From DAOMFB01 sp963801475 (GTDB lineage Bacteria; Acidobacteriota; Thermoanaerobaculia; UBA5066), in NCBI GenBank assembly GCA_963801475.1, contig CAWDEX010000001.1:558001-622000 (forward strand): a DNA stretch of 64,000 nt, written 5' to 3'. Each line of letters opens with the position of its first letter. Within the stretch, counting starts at the first letter, position 1. The translations under genes were made by a program, and so were the position numbers. The notes beneath the pieces were generated by a model. The model saw only the letters and a list, made by a program, of their open reading frames with translations, had not been told where the DNA came from and ran no database searches. This document shows positions 16,767 through 30,373 of this stretch, piece by piece.

Positions 16767-18254
16767 TCACGGCAGGGACGTCTCCCCGTACATCAGGTAC
16801 TTGTCGACGCCGCGGGCGGCTTTGCGGCCTTCCTCGATGGCCCAGACGACGAGGGACTGGCCGCGGACCATGTCGCCGGCGGCGAAGACGCCGGGGACGC
16901 TGGTCATCCGCTCGCCGTCCACGACGACGTTGCCGCGCTCGTCGAGCTTGAGGCCCAGGTCGTTGACGACGCCCTTCCGCTCGGGGCCGACGAAGCCGAG
17001 GGCGAGGAGGACGAGGTCGGCGGGGAAGACGCGCTCGGTGCCGGGGATCTCGACCAGGTGGTGGTGGCCGCTGCCGTCGCGCCGCCAGTCGATGCCGACT
17101 GCGTGGATCTCGCGGACGCGCCCCTCGACGTCGCCGGCGAAGCGCTTCGTCTGGATGGCGTAGACGCGCGGGTCGGAACCCTGCAGGGCCGCCGCCTCCT
17201 CCTGCCCGTAGTCGAGCTTGTAGACCTTGGGCCAGAGGGGCCAGGGGTTGTCGGGGGCGCGCTGGTCGGGCGGGCGGGCGAGGATCTCGAGCTGGACGAC
17301 GCTCGCCGCGCCGTGCCGGAGGGCCGTCGCCACGCAGTCGGTCCCCGTGTCGCCGCCGCCGATGACGACGACGTTCTTCCCCTTGGAGTTGATGAAGAGG
17401 CCGTCGGCGTGGTTCGAGTCGAGGAGGCTCTTCGTGTTCGCGTGGAGGAACTCCATCGCGAGGTGGATCCCGGAGAGGTTCCGCCCCTCGATCGGCATTT
17501 CGCGCGCCTGCGCGGCGCCGCACGCCACGACGACAGCGTCCCAGTCGGTCAGGAGGCTCGGCGACGGGACGTCCTTCCCGATCTCGACCCCGGTCACGAA
17601 GCGGATCCCGGCGTCGGCCATCAGCCGGACGCGGCGCGAGACGAGCGCCTTCGGGAGCTTCATGTTGGGGATGCCGTACATCAGGAGGCCGCCGACGCGG
17701 TCGGCCCGCTCGAAGACGGTCACGGTGTGCCCGGCCTTGTTGAGCTGCGCCGCCGCGGCGAGGCCGGCGGGACCCGAGCCGACGACGGCCACCTTCTTCC
17801 CCGTCCGCGTGGCCGGGACGCCCGGGTCGACCCACCCTTCGTCAAAGGCGCGGTCGGCGATCGTGCACTCGATCGACTTGATCGTCACCGGGTCGCCGTC
17901 GAGGCCCAGCGTGCAGGAGCCCTCGCAGGGAGCGGGGCAGACGCGCCCCGTGAACTCGGGGAAGTTGTTCGTCTGGTGGAGACGGATGGCCGCCTCCTTC
18001 CACTGGCCGCGCCAGACCAGGTCGTTCCAGTCGGGAATCAGGTTGTGGACGGGGCAGCCGCTGGACATCCCGCCGATCAGCTTCCCGGTGTGGCAGTAGG
18101 GGGTGCCGCACTCCATGCAGCGGGCCCCCTGCCGGCTCAGGACCTCGTCGGGGGGATGGGAGTGGGTCTCCTCCCAGTCCTTCACCCGCTCCTCGGGCCG
18201 GCGGGACGGGGGCGTCTCGCGGCGGTACTCGAGGAAGCCGGCCAACTTGCCCAT
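16767..18254 (-). CDS. gltD: glutamate synthase small subunit
   Basis: The 495-residue NADPH-dependent beta subunit of glutamate synthase, which feeds electrons to GltB to make two glutamates from glutamine and 2-oxoglutarate. N-terminal cysteines for [4Fe-4S] clusters are present (CMECGTPYCHTG, GCPVHNLIPDWNDL, CPAPCEGSCTL). FAD binding is at VAVVGSGPAGLAAAA and NADPH binding at VVVIGGGDTGTDCVA, and the final FAD motif is GVFAAGDMVRGQSLV. Length is normal. It starts one base after the gltB stop codon, so the two are cotranscribed and probably translated together. Confidence 0.96.
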   Translation of the reverse strand: MGKLAGFLEYRRETPPSRRPEERVKDWEETHSHPPDEVLSRQGARCMECGTPYCHTGKLIGGMSSGCPVHNLIPDWNDLVWRGQWKEAAIRLHQTNNFPEFTGRVCPAPCEGSCTLGLDGDPVTIKSIECTIADRAFDEGWVDPGVPATRTGKKVAVVGSGPAGLAAAAQLNKAGHTVTVFERADRVGGLLMYGIPNMKLPKALVSRRVRLMADAGIRFVTGVEIGKDVPSPSLLTDWDAVVVACGAAQAREMPIEGRNLSGIHLAMEFLHANTKSLLDSNHADGLFINSKGKNVVVIGGGDTGTDCVATALRHGAASVVQLEILARPPDQRAPDNPWPLWPKVYKLDYGQEEAAALQGSDPRVYAIQTKRFAGDVEGRVREIHAVGIDWRRDGSGHHHLVEIPGTERVFPADLVLLALGFVGPERKGVVNDLGLKLDERGNVVVDGERMTSVPGVFAAGDMVRGQSLVVWAIEEGRKAARGVDKYLMYGETSLP

Positions 18255-18255
18255 C

Positions 18256-22878
<4,623 letters not shown>

Positions 22879-22975
22879 GGAGAATCTCCCGCACGCGGCG
22901 AACGACTAGAGGCGCCCGCCGGCGGCCCGCCCCGCGTCTTCCTGTGCGGAAGAGGTTCTCCATCGGCGAATCCTA

Positions 22976-24775
22976 CTACGGAGCGGCGGGCGTGACTCCC
23001 TTCGCCAGCGCGCGCAGCTCTTCGATCGTCCGGTGGACGCCGCCGCGGACGACGCCCTTCACCGTCCGGGCGTTCACGATGTCGACCGACGGATCGGCGC
23101 CGAGGACGAGCAGGTCGGCGAGCATTCCCTTCTCGACCGTTCCGATCTCCTTCTCCCGGGAGAGCGCCTTCGCGGCGACGCGCGTCGCGGCGACGAGGAC
23201 CTCCGCGGGCGTGAGCCCGGCCGCCTGCATCGCCTCCATCTCGGCGTAGATTGAGGGGCCGTGGAGCGTGCCGGGGTTTCCAGCGTCGGTTCCCATCGCG
23301 ATCGGAAGCCCGGCATCGTGGACGCGCTTCAGGTTCGCGGCCATCAGCGTCCTCTGCTCCGCGACGCGCGCCTCGCGTGCCCTCACCTTCTCCGCGACGA
23401 GGCTCGCGGCGATGGAGGGCGTCTCGGCGAGGAGGGCCCGGGTCCCTTGGTCGACGCAGCCGTTCGGATCGTCGGCGGCGAGGGGCTTTCCGTCTGCCGC
23501 AGCGCGGGCGAGGTTCACGTACCCCTCGGAGACCGTCATCGTGGGGCAGTAGATCGCTCCGCTCTTTTTCATCAGGCCGAGGAACTCGTCGTCGACACGG
23601 CGGTCGAAGACGCCGTGGACGAGGAGAGACGCCCCTGCGCGAAGGGCGACCTTCGCCTCGTCGAGGCCCGTCGCGTGGACGATGAACGGGAGCCCCCGCT
23701 TCCTGGCCTCGAGGCCCGCCGCGAGGACGGCCGGGGCCGAGGCCTCGACGGGTCGCTCCTTCGTGACGATGTACCAGACCTTGATCGCCTGCGCGCCGCG
23801 CGAGGCGAGGTACGCGACGAGCGTCCGCGCGGACTCCTCGTCCTTCAGGAAGAGGAATTGCCGCTCGCCCGGGAGGTTGAGCCAGAAATCGATCGTCGAG
23901 AGGAGAGGGCCCGCGGCGACGACGTGCGGCGCGAGCGGGTCGGCCTCGGCGCGCGCCGGAAGCTCCAGCGACCAGGGATAGCCGCCGACGTCGAAGACGG
24001 CGGTCACTCCCGAGCAAAGGTACGACCGGAAGAACCGCTCCGGGTGCGCGCGGAGAGCGCTTTCCACCTCCTCGTACGGGTGGGTCGCACGAACGTCGAA
24101 CGCGTCGGGGCGTCCGTCGGCCCACCCCGTCTGCGCGAAGTGGACGTGGGAGTCGATGAGGCCGGGGGTGAGAAAGGCGCCCCGGAGGTCGGTGGCGGCG
24201 ACGCCATCGGGGACCCGGCACGCTTCTCGGCTCCCGGCGCATTCGATCCTCCCCGCGCGGACGAGGACGACGGCGTCCGGGACCGGGGGCGCGCCCGTCC
24301 CGTCGATCAGCGTGGCGCCGACGAACGCCCGCGGCGGAGGGGGCGTGCCGGGGGGCGCCTCGAAGGCCGACGTGAAGGTGATTCGCCAGCCGGCGGGAGT
24401 CTTCACGAAGAGCCGTTCGGAAAGTCCGAACCGCTCGTCGCCGCCATAACGGACGCGATAGCGGTACGTCCCGTAGACGACGCCGTCGCGGAGGGGAACG
24501 AGGTTCAGGTCGAGCGCCTCGAGGACGTCGGGCCAGTTGTCGCCGGCCTGCTTCGCGAACTCGGAGAAGCCGAGGACGGGCCCTTCGGGCGAGGTCCGGA
24601 CGAGGCTCTTCGCGTCGAGGTAGCAGGCGAGGTACGCCGCCCGGTCCTTCGCGCGGATCGCCGCGAGGTTCCGCGTAAAGAGGGCGCGCGCCTCGGCGAC
24701 GTCGGCCGCCTCGGAAGCGCGGAGCGGGAATGCGAGAGTCGAGATCGCGAGGAGTGCCGCCGGGAGGCTCTTCAT
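22976..24775 (-). CDS. secreted metal-dependent amidohydrolase with NTF2-like N-domain
   Basis: A 599-residue exported enzyme. After the signal peptide (SLPAALLAISTLAFPLRA) comes an NTF2-like domain of about 130 residues (AARALFTRNLAAIRAKDRA-type, KTPAGWRITFTSAFE). The amidohydrolase domain follows, with the HxH metal motif (LIDSHVHF), a metal-bridging Lys candidate (QAIKVWYI), His ligands (PFIVHATG, LLVHGVFD) and Asp (AMGTDAGNPG). Family members include imidazolonepropionase-like and prolidase-like enzymes; the substrate is unknown. It lies 4 bases after nagZ in a lysA-nagZ operon, so a cell-wall peptide or amino-acid derivative is plausible. Confidence 0.88.
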   Translation of the reverse strand: MKSLPAALLAISTLAFPLRASEAADVAEARALFTRNLAAIRAKDRAAYLACYLDAKSLVRTSPEGPVLGFSEFAKQAGDNWPDVLEALDLNLVPLRDGVVYGTYRYRVRYGGDERFGLSERLFVKTPAGWRITFTSAFEAPPGTPPPPRAFVGATLIDGTGAPPVPDAVVLVRAGRIECAGSREACRVPDGVAATDLRGAFLTPGLIDSHVHFAQTGWADGRPDAFDVRATHPYEEVESALRAHPERFFRSYLCSGVTAVFDVGGYPWSLELPARAEADPLAPHVVAAGPLLSTIDFWLNLPGERQFLFLKDEESARTLVAYLASRGAQAIKVWYIVTKERPVEASAPAVLAAGLEARKRGLPFIVHATGLDEAKVALRAGASLLVHGVFDRRVDDEFLGLMKKSGAIYCPTMTVSEGYVNLARAAADGKPLAADDPNGCVDQGTRALLAETPSIAASLVAEKVRAREARVAEQRTLMAANLKRVHDAGLPIAMGTDAGNPGTLHGPSIYAEMEAMQAAGLTPAEVLVAATRVAAKALSREKEIGTVEKGMLADLLVLGADPSVDIVNARTVKGVVRGGVHRTIEELRALAKGVTPAAP

Positions 24776-24779
24776 CGCC

Positions 24780-26735
24780 TCACTTCGCGGGAGAGGCGGC
24801 CCGGGTGATCCCGTCGCCGCGCTTCGCGAGACCGGGGATCGAGACGGGGAGCTTTCCTTCGAATCCCGCCTCGCCGAAGAGCGCCTTTGCCGCCGCCTTC
24901 TGGGTGACATCCTGCATTCCCCAGGCGCAGACGTAGGTCGCGAGGTCGGGGAAATCGCGAAGCAGGTACGGGCTGCCGAAGGCCACCGAGGCGAGGGGCT
25001 TTCCGAGGGCGAGGAGCTGCGGCACCGCGGCCCGGGCGCTCTCGGGAACGGTGATCGGTCCCTGCCCCGACCGGGTGCGGACGAAGAGCGACACGAGGAC
25101 GACGTCCGCCTCCTTCGCCGCCTCGACGGCCGCCTTCACCTCGTCCGGCGTCGAGCGCGGGTCGAGGCGGACGGTCACGAGGCCGGGGGCTCGCGCCTTC
25201 AGCTCGGCCGTCAGGGTCCCCGCGGGGCCGTAGAGCGTCGCCTCGTCGGCGATGACGAGGGAGAGGAGCTTCGACTCTCTCCTAAGGGGCAGGGTTCCGG
25301 CCTTCTCCCGGACGAGCGTCAGCGACCGGCGCGCGATCTCCTCCTCGAGGGCCTCGGTCCCGGCGGCGCCGACGAGCCTGGAAATGGCGCCCATGTCGGG
25401 GGAGGCCTTCCCGAAGAGGCCGAGCGTCTTCTTCTCGGCGAGGATACGGGCGGCGGCGTCGTTGATCCGCTTCTCGGAGATCCGACCCGACTTCACGGCC
25501 GCGAGAACCGCCTTGACCGCCGCGTCGGTGTCTCCGGAGATCAGGATCATGTCGACGCCGGCGAGGAGGGCCCGGACCGCCGCCTCGCCCGGCTCGTAGT
25601 AGGCCGCCACGCCGTTCATCCGCATCGAGTCGGTCACGACGAGGCCTGCGAAACCGAGCTGGTTGCGGAGAAGCTCGGTGACGATCGGCGCCGAGAGCGT
25701 GGCGGGAATGGTGGCCTGCTTCGGAACCTCGCCGGGTGTCGCGACGTAGTCGACGTCCCTCGCCCCCTCGCGGACCGGAGGCGCCGGCGTGGGGTCGATG
25801 GCGGAGAGGGCGACGTGCGCCACCATGACCGAGCGGGCGCCGGCGGCCAGGCCCGCGCGGAAGGGGACGAGCTCGACGGCGTCGAGGCGGTCGCGCCCAA
25901 CCGTCAGGACCGGGAGCGCGCGGTGCGAGTCGACCGCGGTGTCGCCGTGCCCGGGGAAGTGCTTCAGCGTCGCCGTGACCCCGCCGTCCTGAAAGCCCTT
26001 CACGGCGGCGACCACGTACCGCGAGACGTCGGCCGGGTCCTCGCCGTAGCTCCGGACGTTGATGACCGGGTTGTCCGGATTGACGTTCACGTCCGCCACC
26101 GGAGCGAACACCTGGTGGACGCCGAGCGCGCGGGCGGCCTGCGCCGTGGCACGCGCCCGCCTCTCCTCGAGCGACGGGTCGCCCGTGGCGGCGACGGCCA
26201 TGGCCCACGGCCCGAAGGTCACGTCGTCGAAGCGCATCCCTTCGCCGGCCTCGAGGTCGGCCGAGACGAGGAGCGGGACCTTCGCGAGCCGCTGCAGTCT
26301 CTCGTTCAGGATCGCCGTCTCGTAAACGTTCGAGCGGAACCAGATGATCCCGCCGACGCGGTTCTCGGTCACCTGCCGGGCCAGCTCCTTGTAGGCCGGC
26401 GCCTCCTCGTTCAGGAAGATGCCGCGTCCCGACACGACGAACAACTGCCCGACCTTCTCCTCGAGCGACATCCCTTTCAGCTCCGGGGGGACGGGAGCGG
26501 GAGCTTTCGCGGCCGGCGCGGCCTTCGCCGGTGATGTCGGCGTGGCCATCCCGGATGCTGCGGACGGGACGGGAACGGGCTGGCCCGCCGTCGCCCCGTC
26601 GGCCGACTTCTTGGAGAGATCCAGGACGATGGGCTCGAATCCGCCGTCCTGCCCCGTCTGGCACGAGGCGGCGGCCAGGGCGGCGAGAACGGGGAGAAGG
26701 CGGCCGAAGCCGCGGAGGCGACGGGCGTGTCTCAC
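24780..26735 (-). CDS. nagZ: glycoside hydrolase family 3 beta-N-acetylhexosaminidase, lipoprotein
   Basis: A 651-residue lipoprotein (LAALAAASCQTG lipobox) with a Pro/Ala-rich spacer. The GH3 domain follows (residues 85-430), with the NagZ signature KHFPGHGDTAVDSH and the nucleophile Asp in GLVVTDSMRMNGV. A C-terminal GH3-C-type domain extends to residue 650. NagZ removes GlcNAc from muropeptides. The usual enzyme is cytoplasmic and about 340 residues; this longer, lipid-anchored form would act in the periplasm. The start is a GTG that overlaps the lysA stop by four bases. Peptidoglycan salvage genes elsewhere in the window (NamZ-type, LdcA) fit the role. Confidence 0.9.
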   Translation of the reverse strand: MRHARRLRGFGRLLPVLAALAAASCQTGQDGGFEPIVLDLSKKSADGATAGQPVPVPSAASGMATPTSPAKAAPAAKAPAPVPPELKGMSLEEKVGQLFVVSGRGIFLNEEAPAYKELARQVTENRVGGIIWFRSNVYETAILNERLQRLAKVPLLVSADLEAGEGMRFDDVTFGPWAMAVAATGDPSLEERRARATAQAARALGVHQVFAPVADVNVNPDNPVINVRSYGEDPADVSRYVVAAVKGFQDGGVTATLKHFPGHGDTAVDSHRALPVLTVGRDRLDAVELVPFRAGLAAGARSVMVAHVALSAIDPTPAPPVREGARDVDYVATPGEVPKQATIPATLSAPIVTELLRNQLGFAGLVVTDSMRMNGVAAYYEPGEAAVRALLAGVDMILISGDTDAAVKAVLAAVKSGRISEKRINDAAARILAEKKTLGLFGKASPDMGAISRLVGAAGTEALEEEIARRSLTLVREKAGTLPLRRESKLLSLVIADEATLYGPAGTLTAELKARAPGLVTVRLDPRSTPDEVKAAVEAAKEADVVLVSLFVRTRSGQGPITVPESARAAVPQLLALGKPLASVAFGSPYLLRDFPDLATYVCAWGMQDVTQKAAAKALFGEAGFEGKLPVSIPGLAKRGDGITRAASPAK

Positions 26736-28051
26736 GGAAACCTCCCGGAAAGGACCTGGCTGCGGAGAAGTTCTTCGAAGGTGCCGCGGCGGCGGATCAG
26801 GACCGTATCGTCGCCGTCGATCAGCACCTCGGCCGGAAGCGGCCGGGCGTTGTACTCGCTCGTCATCGCGAAGCCGTAGGCTCCGGCGTCGAGGAAGACG
26901 ACGAGGTCGCCCGCGGCGGCGCGGGGAAGCCGGCGCGCCTCGGCGAGGAGATCGCCCGTCTCGCAGACGTCGCCGGCCACGTCCACGGTCTCGCCGGGAC
27001 CCGACCGGCCCACGACGCGGACCCTGTGATACGCGCCGTACATCGAGGGGCGCATCAGGGTGTTGAAGCCGGCGTCCACGTTGAGGAACGTTCGCACCGG
27101 CGTCCGCTTCACGGAATTGACGCGGGTCAGGAGGAAGCCGGACGGCCCGACGAAGAAGCGCCCGGGCTCGACCCGCAGCTCGGGCTCGTACCCCAGCGCC
27201 CGGATTCCCTCGTTCCAGACGGGGGCGAGAGCCGCGGCGAGGTCGGCGGCGGACATCACCTGCTGGCCGTCCTCGTACGGGATGCCGAGGCCTCCGCCGA
27301 CGTCCACGAAGTCGAGGACGACCGCGAGCCGCTCCTTCAGCTCCCGGGCGAAGGCCATGAGGCGCCGGAGCGTCTCGACGTGCCCGGCCGGGTCGACGAT
27401 CTGGGAGCCGACGTGTGCGTGCAGGCCGGCAATCCGGAGGCCCGGCAGGGACGTCGCGCGGCGATACGCCTCGAAGGCGAGTCCCCCCTCGAGGTGGACG
27501 CCGAACTTCGACGCGGAAATCCCGGTGTTGACCTTGTGGAAGGTCTCCGGGTCGACGCCCGGGTTCACCCGGAAGGAAATCGTCGCCGTGGTCCCGGTCG
27601 ACGACGCTCTCTCCGAGATCTGATCCAGCTCGTCAACGGAGTCGACGTTCAGGAGGATCCCGTTCGCGACGGCGTCGGCGATCTCGTCGGGAGACTTCGA
27701 CGAGGAGGTGAAGAGGATCTCTCCGGGAGGAACGCCGGCCGCCCGCGACAGGAAGATCTCCCCCCGCGAGACGACCTCGGCGCCGGCGCTGCGGCGGTGA
27801 AGGAGCCGGATCAACGCGACGTTCGTGTTCGCCTTGACGGCGTAGAATATTCTGAGCTTCCGGAAGCGCGCGGTGAAGGCATCGCGGAGCGCGTCGAACT
27901 GCGACTCGATGGTGCGCCGGTCGTAGACGTAGAGCGGCGTTCCGAACTCCTTCTCGAGCCGGGAGAAGGCAAGCCGGGCTTCCCCCGAGTCGGCACGGTC
28001 CTCCCGTGCGGCGCGAAGGCCGTCGCGAAGTGTGAGGTCCAGCGTCGTCAC
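26732..28051 (-). CDS. lysA: diaminopimelate decarboxylase
   Basis: A 439-residue PLP enzyme of the alanine-racemase fold making lysine from meso-diaminopimelate. Visible features are the PLP lysine in FYAVKANTN, HVGSQI, the phosphate loop DVGGGLGIPY, the EPGRFFVGPSG motif, and the active-site Cys of the opposite subunit in GDVCETGD. The start codon is uncertain: GTG 28051 gives MTTLDLTLRDG, but no good binding site is visible. The stop overlaps the nagZ GTG. Head of the lysA-nagZ-amidohydrolase operon, divergent from the STAS gene, with 93 bases between them. Coupling to nagZ suggests that diaminopimelate from recycled wall peptides is used for lysine. Confidence 0.93.
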   Translation of the reverse strand: MTTLDLTLRDGLRAAREDRADSGEARLAFSRLEKEFGTPLYVYDRRTIESQFDALRDAFTARFRKLRIFYAVKANTNVALIRLLHRRSAGAEVVSRGEIFLSRAAGVPPGEILFTSSSKSPDEIADAVANGILLNVDSVDELDQISERASSTGTTATISFRVNPGVDPETFHKVNTGISASKFGVHLEGGLAFEAYRRATSLPGLRIAGLHAHVGSQIVDPAGHVETLRRLMAFARELKERLAVVLDFVDVGGGLGIPYEDGQQVMSAADLAAALAPVWNEGIRALGYEPELRVEPGRFFVGPSGFLLTRVNSVKRTPVRTFLNVDAGFNTLMRPSMYGAYHRVRVVGRSGPGETVDVAGDVCETGDLLAEARRLPRAAAGDLVVFLDAGAYGFAMTSEYNARPLPAEVLIDGDDTVLIRRRGTFEELLRSQVLSGRFP

Positions 28052-28144
28052 GCGGCCGGTATTGTGCGGTCGGAGCCGGGTGCCGTAAAGACGGAAGCCG
28101 ATTCGGGTGCGCTCCGGGCGGGAGAGCGCTAGGATGGTAGGGCC

Positions 28145-28504
28145 ATGCACGTCACGGTCCGGAAGTCTGACGACATCGTCATTGCCGATCTGAAGGGCCA
28201 GCTTCACGGCGGCCTCGGCGACGAGATCCTCCGGGGCGTCGTGAACGAACTCCTCGCGGAGGGATGGCGGAAAATCCTCCTCAACTGCTCGAAGGTGACG
28301 TCCATCGACAGTTCCGGCGTGGGCGAGCTCGTCCAGAGCCTCCGGGTCTGCAAGAAGGCCGGCGCGGACCTGAAGCTGCTCAACCTCCACGACCGGATCA
28401 GGCAGAGCCTCCACCTCGCGCAGCTCCTCCCGGTCTTCCACGTCTACGACGACGAAGCCGAGGCGCTGAAGGGGTTCGGGACGCCGGTCGGGTCGGGGCG
28501 CTGA
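28145..28504 (+). CDS. STAS-domain anti-anti-sigma factor-like protein
   Basis: A 119-residue single STAS domain (SpoIIAA/RsbV type). The conserved phospho-acceptor region is KVTSIDSSGVGELVQSL, with Ser at about residue 59, and the usual strand-helix order is present. Such proteins bind anti-sigma kinases or act in stressosomes and polysaccharide export. No kinase or sigma factor is adjacent. The downstream dioxygenase frame begins at the stop codon. Confidence 0.85.
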   Translation: MHVTVRKSDDIVIADLKGQLHGGLGDEILRGVVNELLAEGWRKILLNCSKVTSIDSSGVGELVQSLRVCKKAGADLKLLNLHDRIRQSLHLAQLLPVFHVYDDEAEALKGFGTPVGSGR

Positions 28505-29283
28505 GACTCCCGGCCCTCTTCGTTTCCCACGGCTCTCCCGACGAGGCGCTCCGTCGGAGCGCCTGGGGCGCGACGCTCGCCGCGTTCTCGTCGTCGGCCC
28601 CGCGCCCGTCTGCCGTCGTCGCCGTCTCGGCGCACTGGGAGTCGCCCGGTCCAGTTCGGGTGACGGCGGAGCGGTCCCCGGCGACGATCCACGACTTCTA
28701 CGGCTTCCCGGCGCCCCTCTACGACCTCCGCTACCCGTGTCCGGGCGCGCCGGAGCTGGCGGCGAGGATCGTGGAGCGTCTCGGCCGTTCGGGCCTCGAC
28801 GCCGTCGCCGATCCGTCCCGCGGCCTCGACCACGGGGTCTGGACGCCCCTCCGGTTCCTCTACCCGGAGGCCGACGTGCCGGTCGTGGCCGTATCGCTCC
28901 CGCGTCCGCGGACGCCGGACCTCGTCGCGAGTCTCGGTCGCGCCCTCGCGCCGCTGCGCGACGAGGGAGCCCTCCTCGTCGGGAGCGGCGGGCTCGTTCA
29001 CAACCTGAGATCCCTCGACTGGGAAAACCGGAACGCGCCGCCCGAAAGCTGGGCGGTGGAATTCGAGACGTGGGTCCGGGGACGTCTCCTCGCGGCGGAC
29101 GAGAAGGGGCTGCTCGCGTACCGCTCGGGAGCGCCCCACGCGCTCCGCGCCCATCCGACGACGGAGCATTTCGACCCGCTCTTCTTCGCTGTCGGGGCGG
29201 CGGCGGGCGATCCCTGCCGCTCTCTCTTCGACGGGTTCGACTTCGGAACTCTCTCGATGGGGAGCCTCGTCTTCGGCCGCTAG
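28501..29283 (+). CDS. LigB-type extradiol dioxygenase (4,5-DOPA dioxygenase family)
   Basis: About 260 residues, the usual length of YgiD/DODA enzymes, non-haem Fe(II) or Zn enzymes opening catechol rings. Metal ligands are recognisable: His in FVSHGSPDEAL, His in AVSAHWESPG, and His near GSGGLVHNLRS, with HPTTEHFDPLFFAVG near the end. No ATG, GTG or TTG occurs at the right place. The family N-terminus (LPALFVSHG) begins a few codons after a CTG that overlaps the STAS stop (CTGA), so a CTG start or a sequencing error must be assumed. Confidence 0.8.
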   Translation: MRLPALFVSHGSPDEALRRSAWGATLAAFSSSAPRPSAVVAVSAHWESPGPVRVTAERSPATIHDFYGFPAPLYDLRYPCPGAPELAARIVERLGRSGLDAVADPSRGLDHGVWTPLRFLYPEADVPVVAVSLPRPRTPDLVASLGRALAPLRDEGALLVGSGGLVHNLRSLDWENRNAPPESWAVEFETWVRGRLLAADEKGLLAYRSGAPHALRAHPTTEHFDPLFFAVGAAAGDPCRSLFDGFDFGTLSMGSLVFGR

Positions 29284-29293
29284 AATCGGCGGC

Positions 29294-30373
29294 ATGCTGA
29301 AGAGCCGCCGCGCATTCCTGGAGGACGTCTCCTTCGCCTCCCTCATCGCGGGATTCCCCGCCGCCGCCCAGGCCGCTTTGACGAAGTACGCCGAAAGACC
29401 CCCCGAACCGATCTTCCCGAAAGCGATGAAGAAGGGGGACACGGTCGCCTTGCTCCGTCCCGGATCGCCGTCCTTCAACTTCGGGGTCAACGAGGAGGCG
29501 GCTGAGATCGTCGCCTCAATCGGCTTCACGCCGAAGCTGATGCCGAACGTCGGGAAGAGACTGGGGTACCTCGCGGGAACAGACGTCGAGCGGGCCGCCG
29601 ACCTGAATGCCGCCTTTGCCGACCCGAAGGTGGACGCCATCTGGTGTCTCCGAGGGGGCTACGGGTCGTCCCGGGTTCTCCCGTACCTCGACTACGAGAC
29701 GATCCGGAAGAACCCGAAGCCGTTCATCGGCTTCTCCGACATCACCGCGACGCTCAATGCCCTCCACAGGCTGACGGGCCTCGTCACGTTCCACGGGCCG
29801 GTCGGGAATACCATGTTGAGCGAGTACACCCTGGCCGCCTTCAGAAGGGTCGTCGTGGACGGGGCAACGGGGCGAATCGCGGAGCCGCCCCTCTTTTCGC
29901 CGCGCGAGGGAAGCATCGACCGTGAGAACCGCGTCTGGAAGCTGGCCGGAGGGAAGGCGAAGGGACGCCTCGTCGGGGGAAATCTCAGCGTCTTCTCGAC
30001 ACTCGTCGGGACGCCGTTCGAGCCGGAGCTGAAGGGGCGGATCCTCTTCCTCGAGGAGATCGAGGAGGACCCGTACCGGATCGACCGGTGGCTGACGCAG
30101 TTCCTCCTGACCGGAAAGCTCGCCGGGCTCTCCGGTGTCGCTCTCGGAAAGTTTTCGGATTGTGATCCCGCCCCGAACCGCGACAGCACCCTCCTCGGGA
30201 GCTGGACCTGGCAGGAGGTCTGCGCTGACCGGTTGGGGAAGCTGGGCATCCCGGTCGTGGCCGGCCTCTGCTTTGGGCACTCCCGGGACAAGGCGACGCT
30301 CCCCGTCGGGGCGATGGCCGAGCTGGATGGGGACGCCGGGACGCTCACTCTCCTCGAACCGGCGGTACGATGA
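29294..30373 (+). CDS. ldcA: LD-carboxypeptidase, family S66
   Basis: A 359-residue exported serine peptidase cleaving the L,D bond of muropeptide tetrapeptides. The catalytic Ser is in FIGFSDITATL, Glu in LFLEEIEEDPYRIDRW and His in CFGHSRDKATLP, all in the expected order. The N-terminus has SRRAFLEDVSFASLIAG, a twin-arginine signal, so it is exported folded; classical LdcA is cytoplasmic. Export matches the periplasmic NagZ and NamZ-type enzymes nearby. The stop overlaps the next gene's ATG. Confidence 0.93.
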   Translation: MLKSRRAFLEDVSFASLIAGFPAAAQAALTKYAERPPEPIFPKAMKKGDTVALLRPGSPSFNFGVNEEAAEIVASIGFTPKLMPNVGKRLGYLAGTDVERAADLNAAFADPKVDAIWCLRGGYGSSRVLPYLDYETIRKNPKPFIGFSDITATLNALHRLTGLVTFHGPVGNTMLSEYTLAAFRRVVVDGATGRIAEPPLFSPREGSIDRENRVWKLAGGKAKGRLVGGNLSVFSTLVGTPFEPELKGRILFLEEIEEDPYRIDRWLTQFLLTGKLAGLSGVALGKFSDCDPAPNRDSTLLGSWTWQEVCADRLGKLGIPVVAGLCFGHSRDKATLPVGAMAELDGDAGTLTLLEPAVR

